DNA from: Aeromonas sp. FDAARGOS 1405
Lineage (GTDB): Bacteria; Pseudomonadota; Gammaproteobacteria; Enterobacterales; Aeromonadaceae
Assembly: GCF_019048265.1 (NCBI RefSeq)
Contig: NZ_CP077311.1
Coordinates: 3,543,001 to 3,607,000 of the forward strand
Length of the DNA: 64,000 nucleotides
Reading direction: 5' to 3'
This document shows, one piece after another, positions 39,383 to 48,077 of this stretch. Position 1 is the stretch's first letter. The number at the start of each line of letters is the position of its first letter. The notes beneath the pieces are model-generated. The model was not told the DNA's origin. It was given only the letters and a program-made list of their open reading frames with translations, and searched no databases. Both the position numbers and the translations under genes were made by a program.

Positions 39383-39554
39383 GGTCAGCAGGCTTTACGG
39401 GTTTGTGGGCAGGTTGCTCTTCGTCAAACAGGATGTTGGAACCCTGCCGGTCGAGATCTTCAAACTGTTCGGAGCGAATGGCCCAGAAGAAGACGACCCC
39501 GGCGATGATCACAAACAGGATGGCGATGGGGATCAGGACAAAAATTATATTCAT
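39366..39554 (-). CDS. ccoS: Cbb3 oxidase maturation protein CcoS
   Basis: 62 residues from ATG 39554. One membrane span (IIFVLIPIAILFVIIAGVVFFW) is followed by the family tail AIRSEQFEDLDRQGSNILFDEE. CcoS is needed to insert cofactors into CcoN. It lies 138 bases after ccoI and overlaps the next gene. Confidence 0.93.
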   Translation of the reverse strand: MNIIFVLIPIAILFVIIAGVVFFWAIRSEQFEDLDRQGSNILFDEEQPAHKPVKPADHDPQP

Positions 39555-39692
39555 GAGAGGTACCTTGGCGTTCATCCTTGGCAAGTGTCCCCTATGGTAA
39601 CCCTGTTTGGGCAGGGGGCCAGCCGCTATCAGTGAGAAATGTGGCCTGCATTGGAGGCAGGCCACATTTTCAGCTATTTTCCGCCACCGGTC

Positions 39693-42077
39693 TCATCGGT
39701 TGAGGCGCATCGAGTTGGTTACCACGATGAGTGAACTGAGCGACATGCCCGCCGCCGCCAGATAGGGGGGCAGCCAGCCGCAGGCCGCCAGCGGCAGCAC
39801 CAGCAGGTTGTAACCGATGGACCAGGCGAAGTTCTCGATGATGATCTTGCGGGTACGCATTGCCAGCACTCTGGCCTCGAGCAGTCGGCTCAGGTCATCG
39901 GCCAGCAGGATGGCATCGGCGCTGTTTTTCGCCAGATCGGTGCCACCAGCCATGGCAAACGAGGCGTGAGCGCCAGCCAGTACCGGGGCGTCGTTGATGC
40001 CATCGCCCACCATGATGCTGATATCCCCTTGGGCTTCCCGGGCCTTGAGGTAGGCCAGCTTGCCATCGGGCGAGACCCCCTTGACCAGCTCATCCACTCC
40101 TAGCTCGCGGGCAATCTCGTCTGCCTGCAAAGAGCTGTCGCCAGTCAGCACGGTAGTTTGCAGACCGGCCGCCTTGAATGCCGCGATCAGCGCCCTGGCA
40201 TCGGGGCGCAGGGTATCTTCCAGATTGAAGCGGGCCAAGACCTTCTGCTCGTCGGCCAGATAGATAGCCAGACCGCGGCCGCGTTCTTGCGCCGGATCCA
40301 GCCCAAGCCAGCGGGCACTGCCGATGCGGTAGCGTACGCCATCCACCAGAGCTGTGATGCCGTGACCGATGACCGGAGTGATCTCGCGGGTGGATGGCAG
40401 CACACTGATACTGTCGGCAGGTAGCCGGAAGGCGCGAGCTATGGGGTGTTCGGATTGCGCCTCCATGGCCCGGGCGATGGCGAGGCATTGCGTCTCGTCC
40501 ATCTCTGCCAAGGTAGTGGTGCCTGTCAGACTGATCTCACCGGTGGTCAGGGTGCCGGTCTTGTCCATCACGATCCGGTTTGCCTTGGTCAGCACGTCCA
40601 GCACATGACCACGGCGCAGCAGAATGCCGTTGCGGGTCAGATTGGCGGTGGCCGAGGTCAGGGCAGTCGGAGTCGCCAGCGACAGGGCACAGGGGCAGGT
40701 GGCAACCAGCACGGCCAGCGCGATCCAGAATGCCTGTTCCGGTTGGTGGAAGTGCCAGAAGGTCCAGACCGCAGCGGCAATGATCAGCAGCACCAGAATA
40801 AAGTGGCGCGACAGCTGATCCGCCATCTGGGCGATGGCCGGTTTGTCGTCGAGGGCGTGATCCTGTAGCCGCATGATCTGGGCGATCCGCGACTCTTCGA
40901 TGCGGTGGGTCACCCGGATCTGTAGCGGTGCATCCGTGTTGATGGTGCCGGCATAGACCTGCTCACCGCGCTGTTTAAGCAGGGGCAGCTGTTCACCGGT
41001 CAGCATGGATTCGTTGAGGCTGGCTTGCCCTTCGACAATGATGCCGTCCGCAGGCAAGGTTGCTCCGGCCAGCACCCGTACCCGATCGCCGACCTGCAAG
41101 GTCTTGGCCGCTACCTCATGCTCTCCTTTATCATCGATGCGGGTCGCCATAATTGGCACCAGTCGCGCCAGGTTGGAGCTCGACTCCGACGCCTTGCGCC
41201 GGGCCCGCAATTCGAGAAAGCGCCCCAGCAGCAGGAAGAAGACGAACATGGTGATGGAGTCGTAATAGACCTCACCGGTATTGAACACGGTGGCCCACAT
41301 GGAGGCGATAAAAGCCCCGATCAGCGCCAGCGACACCGACACATCCATCGACAGGTGACCCTGTTTCAGGCTGCGCCAGGCACCCACGTAAAAGGGTTGG
41401 GCCGAGTAGATCATGATGGGGGTGGAGAGCAGCAGGCTTATCCACTTGAAGTAGACCATGAACTCATCTTCAACGCTGATGAAGAGATCCATATAGAGGG
41501 CCACGGCGCACATCATCACCTGCATTGAGCCCAGCCCTGCCAGTGCCAGCCGGAACATATAGCTGCGCACCTCTTTGGCGTAGAGCGCCTCCTGTTGATG
41601 GGTCTGGAACGGATAGGCGCGATAGCCGATCTGGGCAAATCCCTTGAGGATGTTACTCAGGGAGAGCTGGTCCGGATCCCACTTGATGCGAGCCCGGTGG
41701 GTGGTGGTGTTGACGTTGATGTAGCGCAGGCCCGTCAGTGTCATTAAGTGGCGTTCGATCAGCCAGGCACAGGCGGCGCAGGTTAGCCCTTCTACTGTCA
41801 GCTGGATTTCGCGAAGGGTACCACTGTCGGTGACAAACTCCTGTTGCACTTCTGCCAGATCGTAGTGGGTGAGGGCGGCCAGCTCCTCGGGCACCAGATC
41901 GCCCTTGGTGCCAGGAGCGGTGCGGTGATCGTAGTAACTGGCGAGGCCGCACTCCATGATGGTTTCTGCCACCGCCTGACAACCGGGGCAGCACATGGGG
42001 CGAACAATCCCCTTTATCTCGAGGGAATAGCCACTATTAGCGGGTACCGGCTCGCCACAGTGAAAGCAGGGGGTCAT
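39693..42077 (-). CDS. ccoI: Copper-translocating P-type ATPase CcoI/FixI
   Basis: 794 residues. It moves copper across the inner membrane for the CcoN active site. N-terminal Cys pairs (CFHCGEP, CCPGC) precede a heavy-metal domain with GLTCAACAW, then eight membrane spans with the CPC motif in ATCPCALSLATPTAL. The phosphorylation loop DKTGTLTTG, TGE motif (MLTGEQLP) and MVGDGINDAPVLA hinge are intact. The N-terminal extension with extra CxxC is typical of FixI-type pumps. The start overlaps the stop of a 28-codon ORF that copies its first residues. Confidence 0.96.
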   Translation of the reverse strand: MTPCFHCGEPVPANSGYSLEIKGIVRPMCCPGCQAVAETIMECGLASYYDHRTAPGTKGDLVPEELAALTHYDLAEVQQEFVTDSGTLREIQLTVEGLTCAACAWLIERHLMTLTGLRYINVNTTTHRARIKWDPDQLSLSNILKGFAQIGYRAYPFQTHQQEALYAKEVRSYMFRLALAGLGSMQVMMCAVALYMDLFISVEDEFMVYFKWISLLLSTPIMIYSAQPFYVGAWRSLKQGHLSMDVSVSLALIGAFIASMWATVFNTGEVYYDSITMFVFFLLLGRFLELRARRKASESSSNLARLVPIMATRIDDKGEHEVAAKTLQVGDRVRVLAGATLPADGIIVEGQASLNESMLTGEQLPLLKQRGEQVYAGTINTDAPLQIRVTHRIEESRIAQIMRLQDHALDDKPAIAQMADQLSRHFILVLLIIAAAVWTFWHFHQPEQAFWIALAVLVATCPCALSLATPTALTSATANLTRNGILLRRGHVLDVLTKANRIVMDKTGTLTTGEISLTGTTTLAEMDETQCLAIARAMEAQSEHPIARAFRLPADSISVLPSTREITPVIGHGITALVDGVRYRIGSARWLGLDPAQERGRGLAIYLADEQKVLARFNLEDTLRPDARALIAAFKAAGLQTTVLTGDSSLQADEIARELGVDELVKGVSPDGKLAYLKAREAQGDISIMVGDGINDAPVLAGAHASFAMAGGTDLAKNSADAILLADDLSRLLEARVLAMRTRKIIIENFAWSIGYNLLVLPLAACGWLPPYLAAAGMSLSSLIVVTNSMRLNR

Positions 42078-42160
42078 GCGTTATGCCCCCCTGAATGCAG
42101 AATGCAAGCAGCAGGGGCGCTGGCGAACACCGGCTCGCCACAGTGAGAACAGCCGGTCAT
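42074..42160 (-). CDS. 28-residue micro-ORF mimicking the CcoI N-terminus
   Basis: ATG 42160 opens 3 bases after the ccoH stop, with AAGGACG upstream, and the frame ends in TGA that overlaps the ccoI ATG (ATGA). The peptide begins MTGCSHCGEPV, against MTPCFHCGEPV in CcoI; 17 consecutive bases (CACTGTGGCGAGCCGGT) are identical. It keeps the CxxC pair and has a further Cys and three more His or Cys-type ligands (CILHSGGHNA). It may be a tandem duplication relic, a coupled leader that controls ccoI translation, or a small copper-binding peptide. Expression is not shown. Confidence 0.5.
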   Translation of the reverse strand: MTGCSHCGEPVFASAPAACILHSGGHNA

Positions 42161-42163
42161 GGC

Positions 42164-42664
42164 TTAGCGTCCTTTCGGGTCGAGTTCGACAGGGGCCTGG
42201 GTGGGCAACTGGACGGTCTCTTGCAATCGCCACTCGTGATCGAAAGCATCGACCCGAATGTGCCACTTGCCGACCAGCGGCTTGTCGAAATGGAGGCGAT
42301 AGGTGCCGCTCGCATCGGCGGTGATCATGTGTTCGCTGTCCTGACCGGCCAAGGTCGGGTGGAACAATGAGAGATAGAGAGCTTGCCCGGCAGGAATGTC
42401 ACCGCTGATGGGTTTGAGGATCAGCTCGTTGCCGTCAACCTCCAGCACAAAGCGGATATTGAGTGCTTCGGAGCGGTCAAACTTGCTCAAGTCCTGATTG
42501 ATCTCTTTCCCTTGTTTGTAATAGTCCTCGGCCACCAGATTGACCCCATCCTTGCTGGCGATGATGGCGGTGGCGATGCTGCCGACAACGGCGGCAGTGG
42601 GGAGGGCGATGATAAACCAGGGCCAGAATTGGCGATACCACGGTTTGGATAGAGGTTGGGTCAT
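42164..42664 (-). CDS. ccoH: Cbb3 oxidase assembly protein CcoH/FixH
   Basis: 166 residues from ATG 42664 (an in-frame ATG at 42679 is also possible). One N-terminal membrane span (FWPWFIIALPTAAVVGSIATAI) and the family segment GVNLVAEDYYKQGKEINQDLSK identify FixH. It contacts cbb3 subunits during assembly. It stands after the ccoNOQP terminator and heads ccoH-ccoI-ccoS. No ccoG is found here. Confidence 0.92.
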   Translation of the reverse strand: MTQPLSKPWYRQFWPWFIIALPTAAVVGSIATAIIASKDGVNLVAEDYYKQGKEINQDLSKFDRSEALNIRFVLEVDGNELILKPISGDIPAGQALYLSLFHPTLAGQDSEHMITADASGTYRLHFDKPLVGKWHIRVDAFDHEWRLQETVQLPTQAPVELDPKGR

Positions 42665-42728
42665 GATTGCTACTGCCATGAAACGAATGATTAACGTGGA
42701 AGATGGTTTTTACGCAACACAAGATAAC

Positions 42729-42756
42729 AAAAAGCCTCGAGGAGTCGAGGCTTTTT
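42729..42756 (-). terminator. Terminator after ccoP
   Basis: AAAAAGCCTCGA pairs with TCGAGGCTTTTT around a GGAG loop, with T-runs on both strands. It separates ccoNOQP from ccoHIS, so the assembly genes need their own promoter or read-through. Confidence 0.88.
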
Positions 42757-42804
42757 GCTGTGTAATCACGTGTTTATCACATGTTACAACGTTACGGGCG
42801 AACC

Positions 42805-43788
42805 TTATTTGGCAGACTGTTGATGAGACAGGCTGTAAACGTAGGAGGCCAGCAGGTGAACCTTGTCCTCACCCAGAATGTCTTTCCAGGCTGGCATCAC
42901 ACCGTGACGACCGTGGGTGATGGTTTGTACCACCACTTCGCGGGAGCCACCGTAGAGCCAGGTGTTGTTGGTCAGATCTGGCGCACCGACGGCAACACCG
43001 CCCTTGGCATCGGCCCCGTGGCAGGCAGCGCAGATGGCAAAGCGTGCTTCACCTTTCTTCGCTTCCACCAGGTCGACCTTGCGACCGGAGAGGCTCAGCA
43101 CATAGGAGGCCACTTCCTGAACGCCATCTTTGCCGAGGATTTCACCCCAGGCAGCCATGATCCCCTGACGACCGCCCATGATGGTGGTCTTGATTTGATC
43201 AGGCTGGCCGCCCCATTGCCATTCGCTGTCGGTCAGGTTCGGGAAACCGCGACCACCGCGGGCGTCAGAGCCGTGGCACTGGGAGCAGTTCTGCAGGAAC
43301 AGACGCTGACCCACTTTCAGGGCTTCCGGATCCTTGGCGATCTCGGTGATGGCACGATAGGTTTTGCCATCCGCTTCGTAGGTGAGTTCACGGAACTTGG
43401 CGCCGTAGATCTCGTCAGCCTTGGCGACCTCACGGTCATACTCCACCGCGCGACCTTCAGCCTTGGCCGATTCGGTTGCAGCTTTGGACTCGGCCAGCGA
43501 GCGCACGTCCTGGTTGGAACTTTGCCAGCCCAGCAGGCCTTTGAAGTTGCCAAGCCCCGGGAAGGCGATCAAATAAACCAGACCGGTGACGATGAAGAAG
43601 AGGAACATGTAAGTCCACCACTTCGGCAGCGGGTTGTTGATCTCCTCGATGCCATCGAAGGAGTGACCCATCGATTTGCCTTCTTCAACACCCATCTTGT
43701 CCTTGCGGCACCACATCAGCAGCAAGAAGCAGCCGAGGATGGTTCCCAGACTGATGACAGTCACAAAAATGCTAAACAGAGTGCTCAT
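42805..43788 (-). CDS. ccoP: Cbb3 oxidase diheme subunit CcoP
   Basis: 327 residues. Two c-type heme sites, CSQCHG and CAACHG, lie in the periplasmic half, each followed by a distal Met region. Two N-terminal membrane spans (SIFVTVISLGTILGCFLLLMW and WTYMFLFFIVTGLVYLIAF) are visible. It passes electrons from cytochrome c to CcoO. The ATG overlaps the ccoQ stop by one base. Confidence 0.96.
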   Translation of the reverse strand: MSTLFSIFVTVISLGTILGCFLLLMWCRKDKMGVEEGKSMGHSFDGIEEINNPLPKWWTYMFLFFIVTGLVYLIAFPGLGNFKGLLGWQSSNQDVRSLAESKAATESAKAEGRAVEYDREVAKADEIYGAKFRELTYEADGKTYRAITEIAKDPEALKVGQRLFLQNCSQCHGSDARGGRGFPNLTDSEWQWGGQPDQIKTTIMGGRQGIMAAWGEILGKDGVQEVASYVLSLSGRKVDLVEAKKGEARFAICAACHGADAKGGVAVGAPDLTNNTWLYGGSREVVVQTITHGRHGVMPAWKDILGEDKVHLLASYVYSLSHQQSAK

Positions 43789-43967
43789 TATTGTTTCGCT
43801 CCTGCGTTCTTTTTATCAGCACCGGGTTGCTCATCATCGGCAAAAACCAAATTGGCAGCCTCGTCGAAAGAGGTCTTGCGGCGTTTGCTGTAGGCCCAGA
43901 CGATGATGCCAATCATGATGGCCATCAACAGCAAGGTATACAGACCGCGAAATGTGCCGTAGTCCAT
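43788..43967 (-). CDS. ccoQ: Cbb3 oxidase small subunit CcoQ
   Basis: 59 residues from ATG 43967 after AAGGAGGCG. One membrane span (LYTLLLMAIMIGIIVWAY) is followed by a charged tail (SKRRKTSFDEAANLVFADDE), as in CcoQ/FixQ proteins. It stabilises the oxidase. It lies between ccoO and ccoP in the usual order. Confidence 0.92.
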   Translation of the reverse strand: MDYGTFRGLYTLLLMAIMIGIIVWAYSKRRKTSFDEAANLVFADDEQPGADKKNAGAKQ

Positions 43968-43977
43968 TTTCGCCTCC

Positions 43978-44592
43978 TTATTTCAGGGCATGACCCAGTG
44001 ATTGCAGATAGGCCACCAGCGCATCCAGCTCGGTTTTGCCCTTGACGGCTTCGCCAGCACCCTGAATATCGGCGTCGGTATAGGGCACACCGAAGTGATC
44101 GCGGAACAGCGCCAGTTTTTTGCCGGTCATCTCGCCAGTCAGCACATTGGTATCAAGCCAGGGATAGGCGGGCATGTTGGATTCCGGTACCACATCGCGC
44201 GGGTTGATCAGGTGAACCTTGTGCCACTCGTCGGAGTACCGGCCACCGACACGGGCCAGATCCGGACCTGTACGCTTGGAACCCCACAGGAAGGGGTGTT
44301 CCCAGACGCTCTCACCGGCGACCGAGTAGTGACCGTAACGCTCGGTTTCGGCACGGAACGGACGGATCATCTGGCTGTGGCAGTTGGTGCAGCCTTCGCG
44401 AATGAAGATGTCGCGTCCTTCCATCTGCAGAGCGGTGTAGGGCTTGAGGCCCTCCACCGGCTCGGTGGTTTGCTTTTGGAAGAACAGCGGAGTGATTTCA
44501 ACCAGGCCCCCCAGACTGATGGCGAAGATGATGCCGACCACCAGCATGGGAACGCTTTTTTCAAATATTTCGTGACGGTTATTATTGCTCAT
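43978..44592 (-). CDS. ccoO: Cbb3 oxidase monoheme subunit CcoO
   Basis: 204 residues. One N-terminal membrane span and the c-heme site [15 protein letters not shown], with the axial Met expected in the SNMPAYPW region. It carries electrons from CcoP to CcoN. It lies 16 bases after ccoN. Confidence 0.96.
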   Translation of the reverse strand: MSNNNRHEIFEKSVPMLVVGIIFAISLGGLVEITPLFFQKQTTEPVEGLKPYTALQMEGRDIFIREGCTNCHSQMIRPFRAETERYGHYSVAGESVWEHPFLWGSKRTGPDLARVGGRYSDEWHKVHLINPRDVVPESNMPAYPWLDTNVLTGEMTGKKLALFRDHFGVPYTDADIQGAGEAVKGKTELDALVAYLQSLGHALK

Positions 44593-44608
44593 GGGTTGAC
44601 CTCTTCAA

Positions 44609-46033
44609 TCATGCTGGCTGGGCGACAGGTTCCAGAGAACCTTTGGGCGCAGTGATGGTGCGATAGGCGTTGTAAGCCATCAGCAACATGCCGGTGACGA
44701 AGAAGCAGCCACCCAGGAAGCGCACGAAATAGAAGGGATAGGATGCCTGCAGCGCTTCAACGAAGCTGTAGGTCAGGGTGCCGTCTTCGTTGACTGCACG
44801 CCACATCAGGCCCTGCATCACGCCGGAAATCCACATGGCAACGATGTAGAGCACGGTGCCCACGGTCGCCAGCCAGAAGTGAACGTTGATCAGCTTGACG
44901 CTGTACATCCGGCCCTGGCCGAACAGGTTCGGGATCAGGTGATAAACCGCACCGATGGAGACCATGGCAACCCAGCCCAACGCACCGGAGTGAACGTGAC
45001 CGACGGTCCAGTCGGTGTAGTGGGAGAGGGCGTTAACGGTTTTGATCGCCATCATCGGGCCTTCGAAGGTCGACATGCCGTAGAACGACAGGGAGACGAT
45101 CAGGAAGCGCAGGATAGGGTCATAACGCAGTTTGTGCCAGGCACCGGAGAGGGTCATGATGCCGTTAATCATGCCGCCCCAGGAGGGTACGAACAGGATC
45201 AGGGACATCACCATGCCCAGCGACTGAGCCCAGTCAGGCAGTGCGGTGTAGTGCAGGTGGTGCGGACCGGCCCAGATATAGAGGGAGATCAGCGCCCAGA
45301 AGTGCACGATGGAGAGGCGATAGGAGTAAACCGGACGACCCGCCTGCTTGGGCACGAAGTAGTACATCATCCCGAGGAAGCCGGCGGTCAGCAGGAAGCC
45401 TACCGCGTTGTGGCCATACCACCACTGCACCATTGCATCCATGGCGCCGGAGTACATGGAGTAGGACTTCATGCCGGAGAGCGGCACTTCCATGTTGTTG
45501 ACGATGTGCAGCACCGCAACGGTGATGATGAAGGCGCCGAAGAACCAGTTCGCCACATAGATGTGGGAGGTGGTGCGCTTCATCAGTGTGCCGAAGAAGA
45601 CGATGGCATAGGCGACCCATACCACAGTGATGGCGATATCAATCGGCCACTCCAGCTCGGCATACTCTTTGGCGGAGGTGTAACCCAGCGGCAGAGAGAT
45701 GGCGGCAGAGAGGATGATTGCTTGCCAGCCCCAGAAGACGAAGGTTGCCAGCGGGCCACCAAACAGTCTGGTTTGACAGGTGCGCTGCACCACGTAAAAC
45801 GAGGTGGCCATGAGTGCACTGACGCCGAAGGCGAAGATCACTGCGTTGGTATGGAGGGGCCGCAGACGACTGTAAGTCAGCCACGGGGTCTCGAAGTTGA
45901 GGGCAGGCCAGATCAACTGGGCTGCGATCAGTACGCCAACCGACATGCCGACAATTCCCCAGACAATCGTCATGACGGTAAACTGGCGAACAACGGTGTA
46001 GTTGTACTCAGGATGGTTAGTTGTATGGCTCAT
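44609..46033 (-). CDS. ccoN: Cbb3 oxidase catalytic subunit CcoN
   Basis: 474 residues from ATG 46033 ([15 protein letters not shown]); the frame is open upstream to 46126, but this start fits the family. Twelve membrane spans carry the low-spin heme, high-spin heme and Cu(B) ligands, with [28 protein letters not shown] and [14 protein letters not shown] among the conserved blocks. It reduces oxygen to water at low oxygen. It leads the ccoNOQP unit. Confidence 0.97.
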   Translation of the reverse strand: MSHTTNHPEYNYTVVRQFTVMTIVWGIVGMSVGVLIAAQLIWPALNFETPWLTYSRLRPLHTNAVIFAFGVSALMATSFYVVQRTCQTRLFGGPLATFVFWGWQAIILSAAISLPLGYTSAKEYAELEWPIDIAITVVWVAYAIVFFGTLMKRTTSHIYVANWFFGAFIITVAVLHIVNNMEVPLSGMKSYSMYSGAMDAMVQWWYGHNAVGFLLTAGFLGMMYYFVPKQAGRPVYSYRLSIVHFWALISLYIWAGPHHLHYTALPDWAQSLGMVMSLILFVPSWGGMINGIMTLSGAWHKLRYDPILRFLIVSLSFYGMSTFEGPMMAIKTVNALSHYTDWTVGHVHSGALGWVAMVSIGAVYHLIPNLFGQGRMYSVKLINVHFWLATVGTVLYIVAMWISGVMQGLMWRAVNEDGTLTYSFVEALQASYPFYFVRFLGGCFFVTGMLLMAYNAYRTITAPKGSLEPVAQPA

Positions 46034-46260
46034 CGTTATATTCCGCTTCCGATGCTGCTGTTGTTTGGTTTTGTATCCGGAGAACCGGACTGGCTTCATC
46101 AGCCACCGCCGACCAGTTGTTAACATCTGTTAACGAAAGGAAAAGCAAAAGATGGCTAAATGAAAACTGCATGGGAATGATACTGAAGTGACAGGTAAAA
46201 TAACAGTATAAACAGTGATATATTTGGCTCCGTCCGGTCTCGATATGGCAGTTTTTTACC

Positions 46261-46274
46261 TTGTTCGAGATCAC
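46261..46274 (-). promoter_or_regulatory. Possible FNR box between ccoN and the divergent gene
   Basis: TTGTTCGAGATCAC matches eight of ten FNR positions. It lies about 228 bases before ccoN and 41 bases before the divergent gene at 46315. The distance to ccoN would imply a long leader, so the link is tentative. A GTTAAC-N4-GTTAAC pair near 46118-46133 could be another regulator site. Confidence 0.35.
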
Positions 46275-46314
46275 AAAAAACTATTTTAATTGCATCTTAA
46301 TCGGGCTGTTTTTG

Positions 46315-46776
46315 ATGAAAGAGAGACTTACCGCACGTAAAGTTTTGCACCTCGTACTGGTATTGGCGCTGTTATTGGCGCTGATGGCCTATCGCACCTG
46401 GTTTTCGGTCGATAACAGCGTCTCTGCTGACCAGACAAAAGATCAGATTTGTGATCTTTCCCACACCCCTTGCAGCGCGCTGATTGGTGACAAGTCGCTG
46501 ACGGTCGCCATCAAGGAATTACCGCTGCGCGCTGAACATGACTTTGTCATCGCTATTAGCGGCGGCGATCCGGCCATCAAACCGGTGAAAGCGACACTCG
46601 AAGGCAAAGATATGTTTATGGGCACCATTCCGGTGAACTTTGAACAAATAGACGGACAGTGGCAGGGGGTAACCCAGGTGGGGAGTTGTACATCACCCGT
46701 CATGATCTGGTTGTTAAATATCGAGTGGAGTAATGGTCAACGCCAGCAATTGGCGCTTTCCGTTGCCCGGGAATAA
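46315..46776 (+). CDS. Membrane-anchored protein divergent from ccoN, unknown
   Basis: 153 residues from ATG 46315; an upstream in-frame TTG at 46261 is less likely. One N-terminal membrane span (VLHLVLVLALLLALMAY) leaves about 125 residues in the periplasm. Two Cys in DQICDLSHTPCSAL and one in GSCTSPV are present. It looks like the small conserved proteins found beside ccoN in Vibrio and Shewanella relatives, so a role in oxidase or copper chemistry is possible. I do not know a named family. Confidence 0.7.
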   Translation: MKERLTARKVLHLVLVLALLLALMAYRTWFSVDNSVSADQTKDQICDLSHTPCSALIGDKSLTVAIKELPLRAEHDFVIAISGGDPAIKPVKATLEGKDMFMGTIPVNFEQIDGQWQGVTQVGSCTSPVMIWLLNIEWSNGQRQQLALSVARE

Positions 46777-46869
46777 CGGCGCAAGGAGCGGGGAGTGGAA
46801 AAAATATTTGAAATTTCCCGGCCAGGCGTTACCTTCCCCAAACCATCAGGGAGTGAAGTTCATTTAATC

Positions 46870-47328
46870 ATGATTGAAAAACAACCATTTTATCGCACCC
46901 TCAACCAGCAGGCCAAGGCGCTGCTGGAGGGGGAAACCGATCTGATTGCCAATCTGGCCAACCTCTCCGCACTGCTGAATCAGGAGCTGGCGGAGATCAA
47001 CTGGGTCGGTTTTTATCTGTTGCAGGGCGAGACCCTGGTATTGGGGCCATTTCAGGGCAAACCGGCCTGCGTGCGGATCCCGGTCGGCCGCGGGGTGTGT
47101 GGTACGGCAGTGGCAGAGGGGAGAACCCAGCTCATTGACGATGTCCACCAGTTCGATGGTCACATCGCTTGCGATGGCGCGAGCAACTCGGAAATCGTGA
47201 TCCCGGTGCGCCGTGGTGGCGAGATCATCGGGGTACTCGATATCGATAGTCCGATTTTTAACCGTTTCAACCAGGAAGACCGGATTGGCCTCGAAGAAAC
47301 GGTGCAAATTTTGGAAAGCATGCTCTAA
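46870..47328 (+). CDS. msrC: Free methionine-(R)-sulfoxide reductase
   Basis: 152 residues from ATG 46870 (MIEKQPFYRTL). A single GAF domain has the three cysteines C67, C77 and C101, at the same spacing as the catalytic set of E. coli MsrC (YebR). It reduces free Met-R-sulfoxide. The upstream part of the frame (46795-46869) lacks family match. It stands before proQ and prc, as in the enteric order read from the other end. Confidence 0.94.
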   Translation: MIEKQPFYRTLNQQAKALLEGETDLIANLANLSALLNQELAEINWVGFYLLQGETLVLGPFQGKPACVRIPVGRGVCGTAVAEGRTQLIDDVHQFDGHIACDGASNSEIVIPVRRGGEIIGVLDIDSPIFNRFNQEDRIGLEETVQILESML

Positions 47329-47349
47329 GTCATTGCTAGATGGTTCGCA

Positions 47350-47381
47350 AAAGGCCCCAAGCTCTCTATAATGGGGCCTTT
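47350..47381 (+). terminator. Terminator after msrC
   Basis: AAAGGCCCCA pairs with TGGGGCCTTT, followed by a short T/G stretch. It lies between msrC and proQ. Confidence 0.8.
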
Positions 47382-47430
47382 GTTGTGCTCGGGACGTGCC
47401 CGTGCGTTTATATGAAAGCCAAGGTTATAC

Positions 47431-48069
47431 ATGGAAAACACTGAGAAGCTGAAGAACAGTAAAGAGATCGTTGCCTACCTGGTCGAGAAATTCCCGGCCT
47501 GCTTCGTTGCTGAAGGAGAGGCCAAGCCGCTCAAGATTGGTATCTTCCAGGATTTGGCCGAGCGTCTTGCTGACGATGCCAGAGTCTCCAAGACCATGCT
47601 GCGTTCAGCACTGCGTCAATACACCTCCAGCTGGCGCTACCTGCACGGTCTCAAAGCTGGCCAGGCTCGCGTTGATCTGGATGGCAACCCGGGCGAGCTG
47701 CTGACCGAAGAGCACATCGAACACGCCAAGCAAGCTCTGAAAGAGAGCAAAGAGCGCGTATTCGCCAGCCGTCGTACCAATACCAAAGAGAAGGATGAGA
47801 AGGCCAAGAAGCCCCGTCGTCCTGCTGTGCGCAAAACCGAGAAAGCTGATGTAGCTGCCAAGCCGAAAGCTGCCGCCAAGGCACCGGTCGCTGACGCTCC
47901 GCTGGTTAAAGTGGATGCCGCTACGCTGAAAGTGGGCCAGGATGTGCGCGTCGTTATGGGTAAATTCCCGGTTCCGGCAACCATCAAGGAAGTAACCAAG
48001 GACGATGTACAGGTCCAACTGCAGACCGGCATGATGGTGCGGGTCAAATCAGAGCACTTGGTTCTCTAA
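47431..48069 (+). CDS. proQ: RNA chaperone ProQ
   Basis: 212 residues. The N-terminal FinO-like RNA-binding domain (about 1-115, with EKFPACFVAEGEAKPLKIGIF and SSWRYLHGLKAG) is followed by a Lys/Ala-rich linker and a C-terminal Tudor-like domain (LKVGQDVRVVMGKFPVPATIKEV). It binds structured 3' ends and small RNAs. It is 8 bases before prc and probably co-transcribed. Confidence 0.95.
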   Translation: MENTEKLKNSKEIVAYLVEKFPACFVAEGEAKPLKIGIFQDLAERLADDARVSKTMLRSALRQYTSSWRYLHGLKAGQARVDLDGNPGELLTEEHIEHAKQALKESKERVFASRRTNTKEKDEKAKKPRRPAVRKTEKADVAAKPKAAAKAPVADAPLVKVDAATLKVGQDVRVVMGKFPVPATIKEVTKDDVQVQLQTGMMVRVKSEHLVL

Positions 48070-48077
48070 GGAGACAA

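Noticed and set aside
46118..46133. GTTAAC pair as an ArcA site
   Set aside because: The repeat spacing is 10 instead of the usual 11 and both halves are simple palindromes; too weak to list as a feature.
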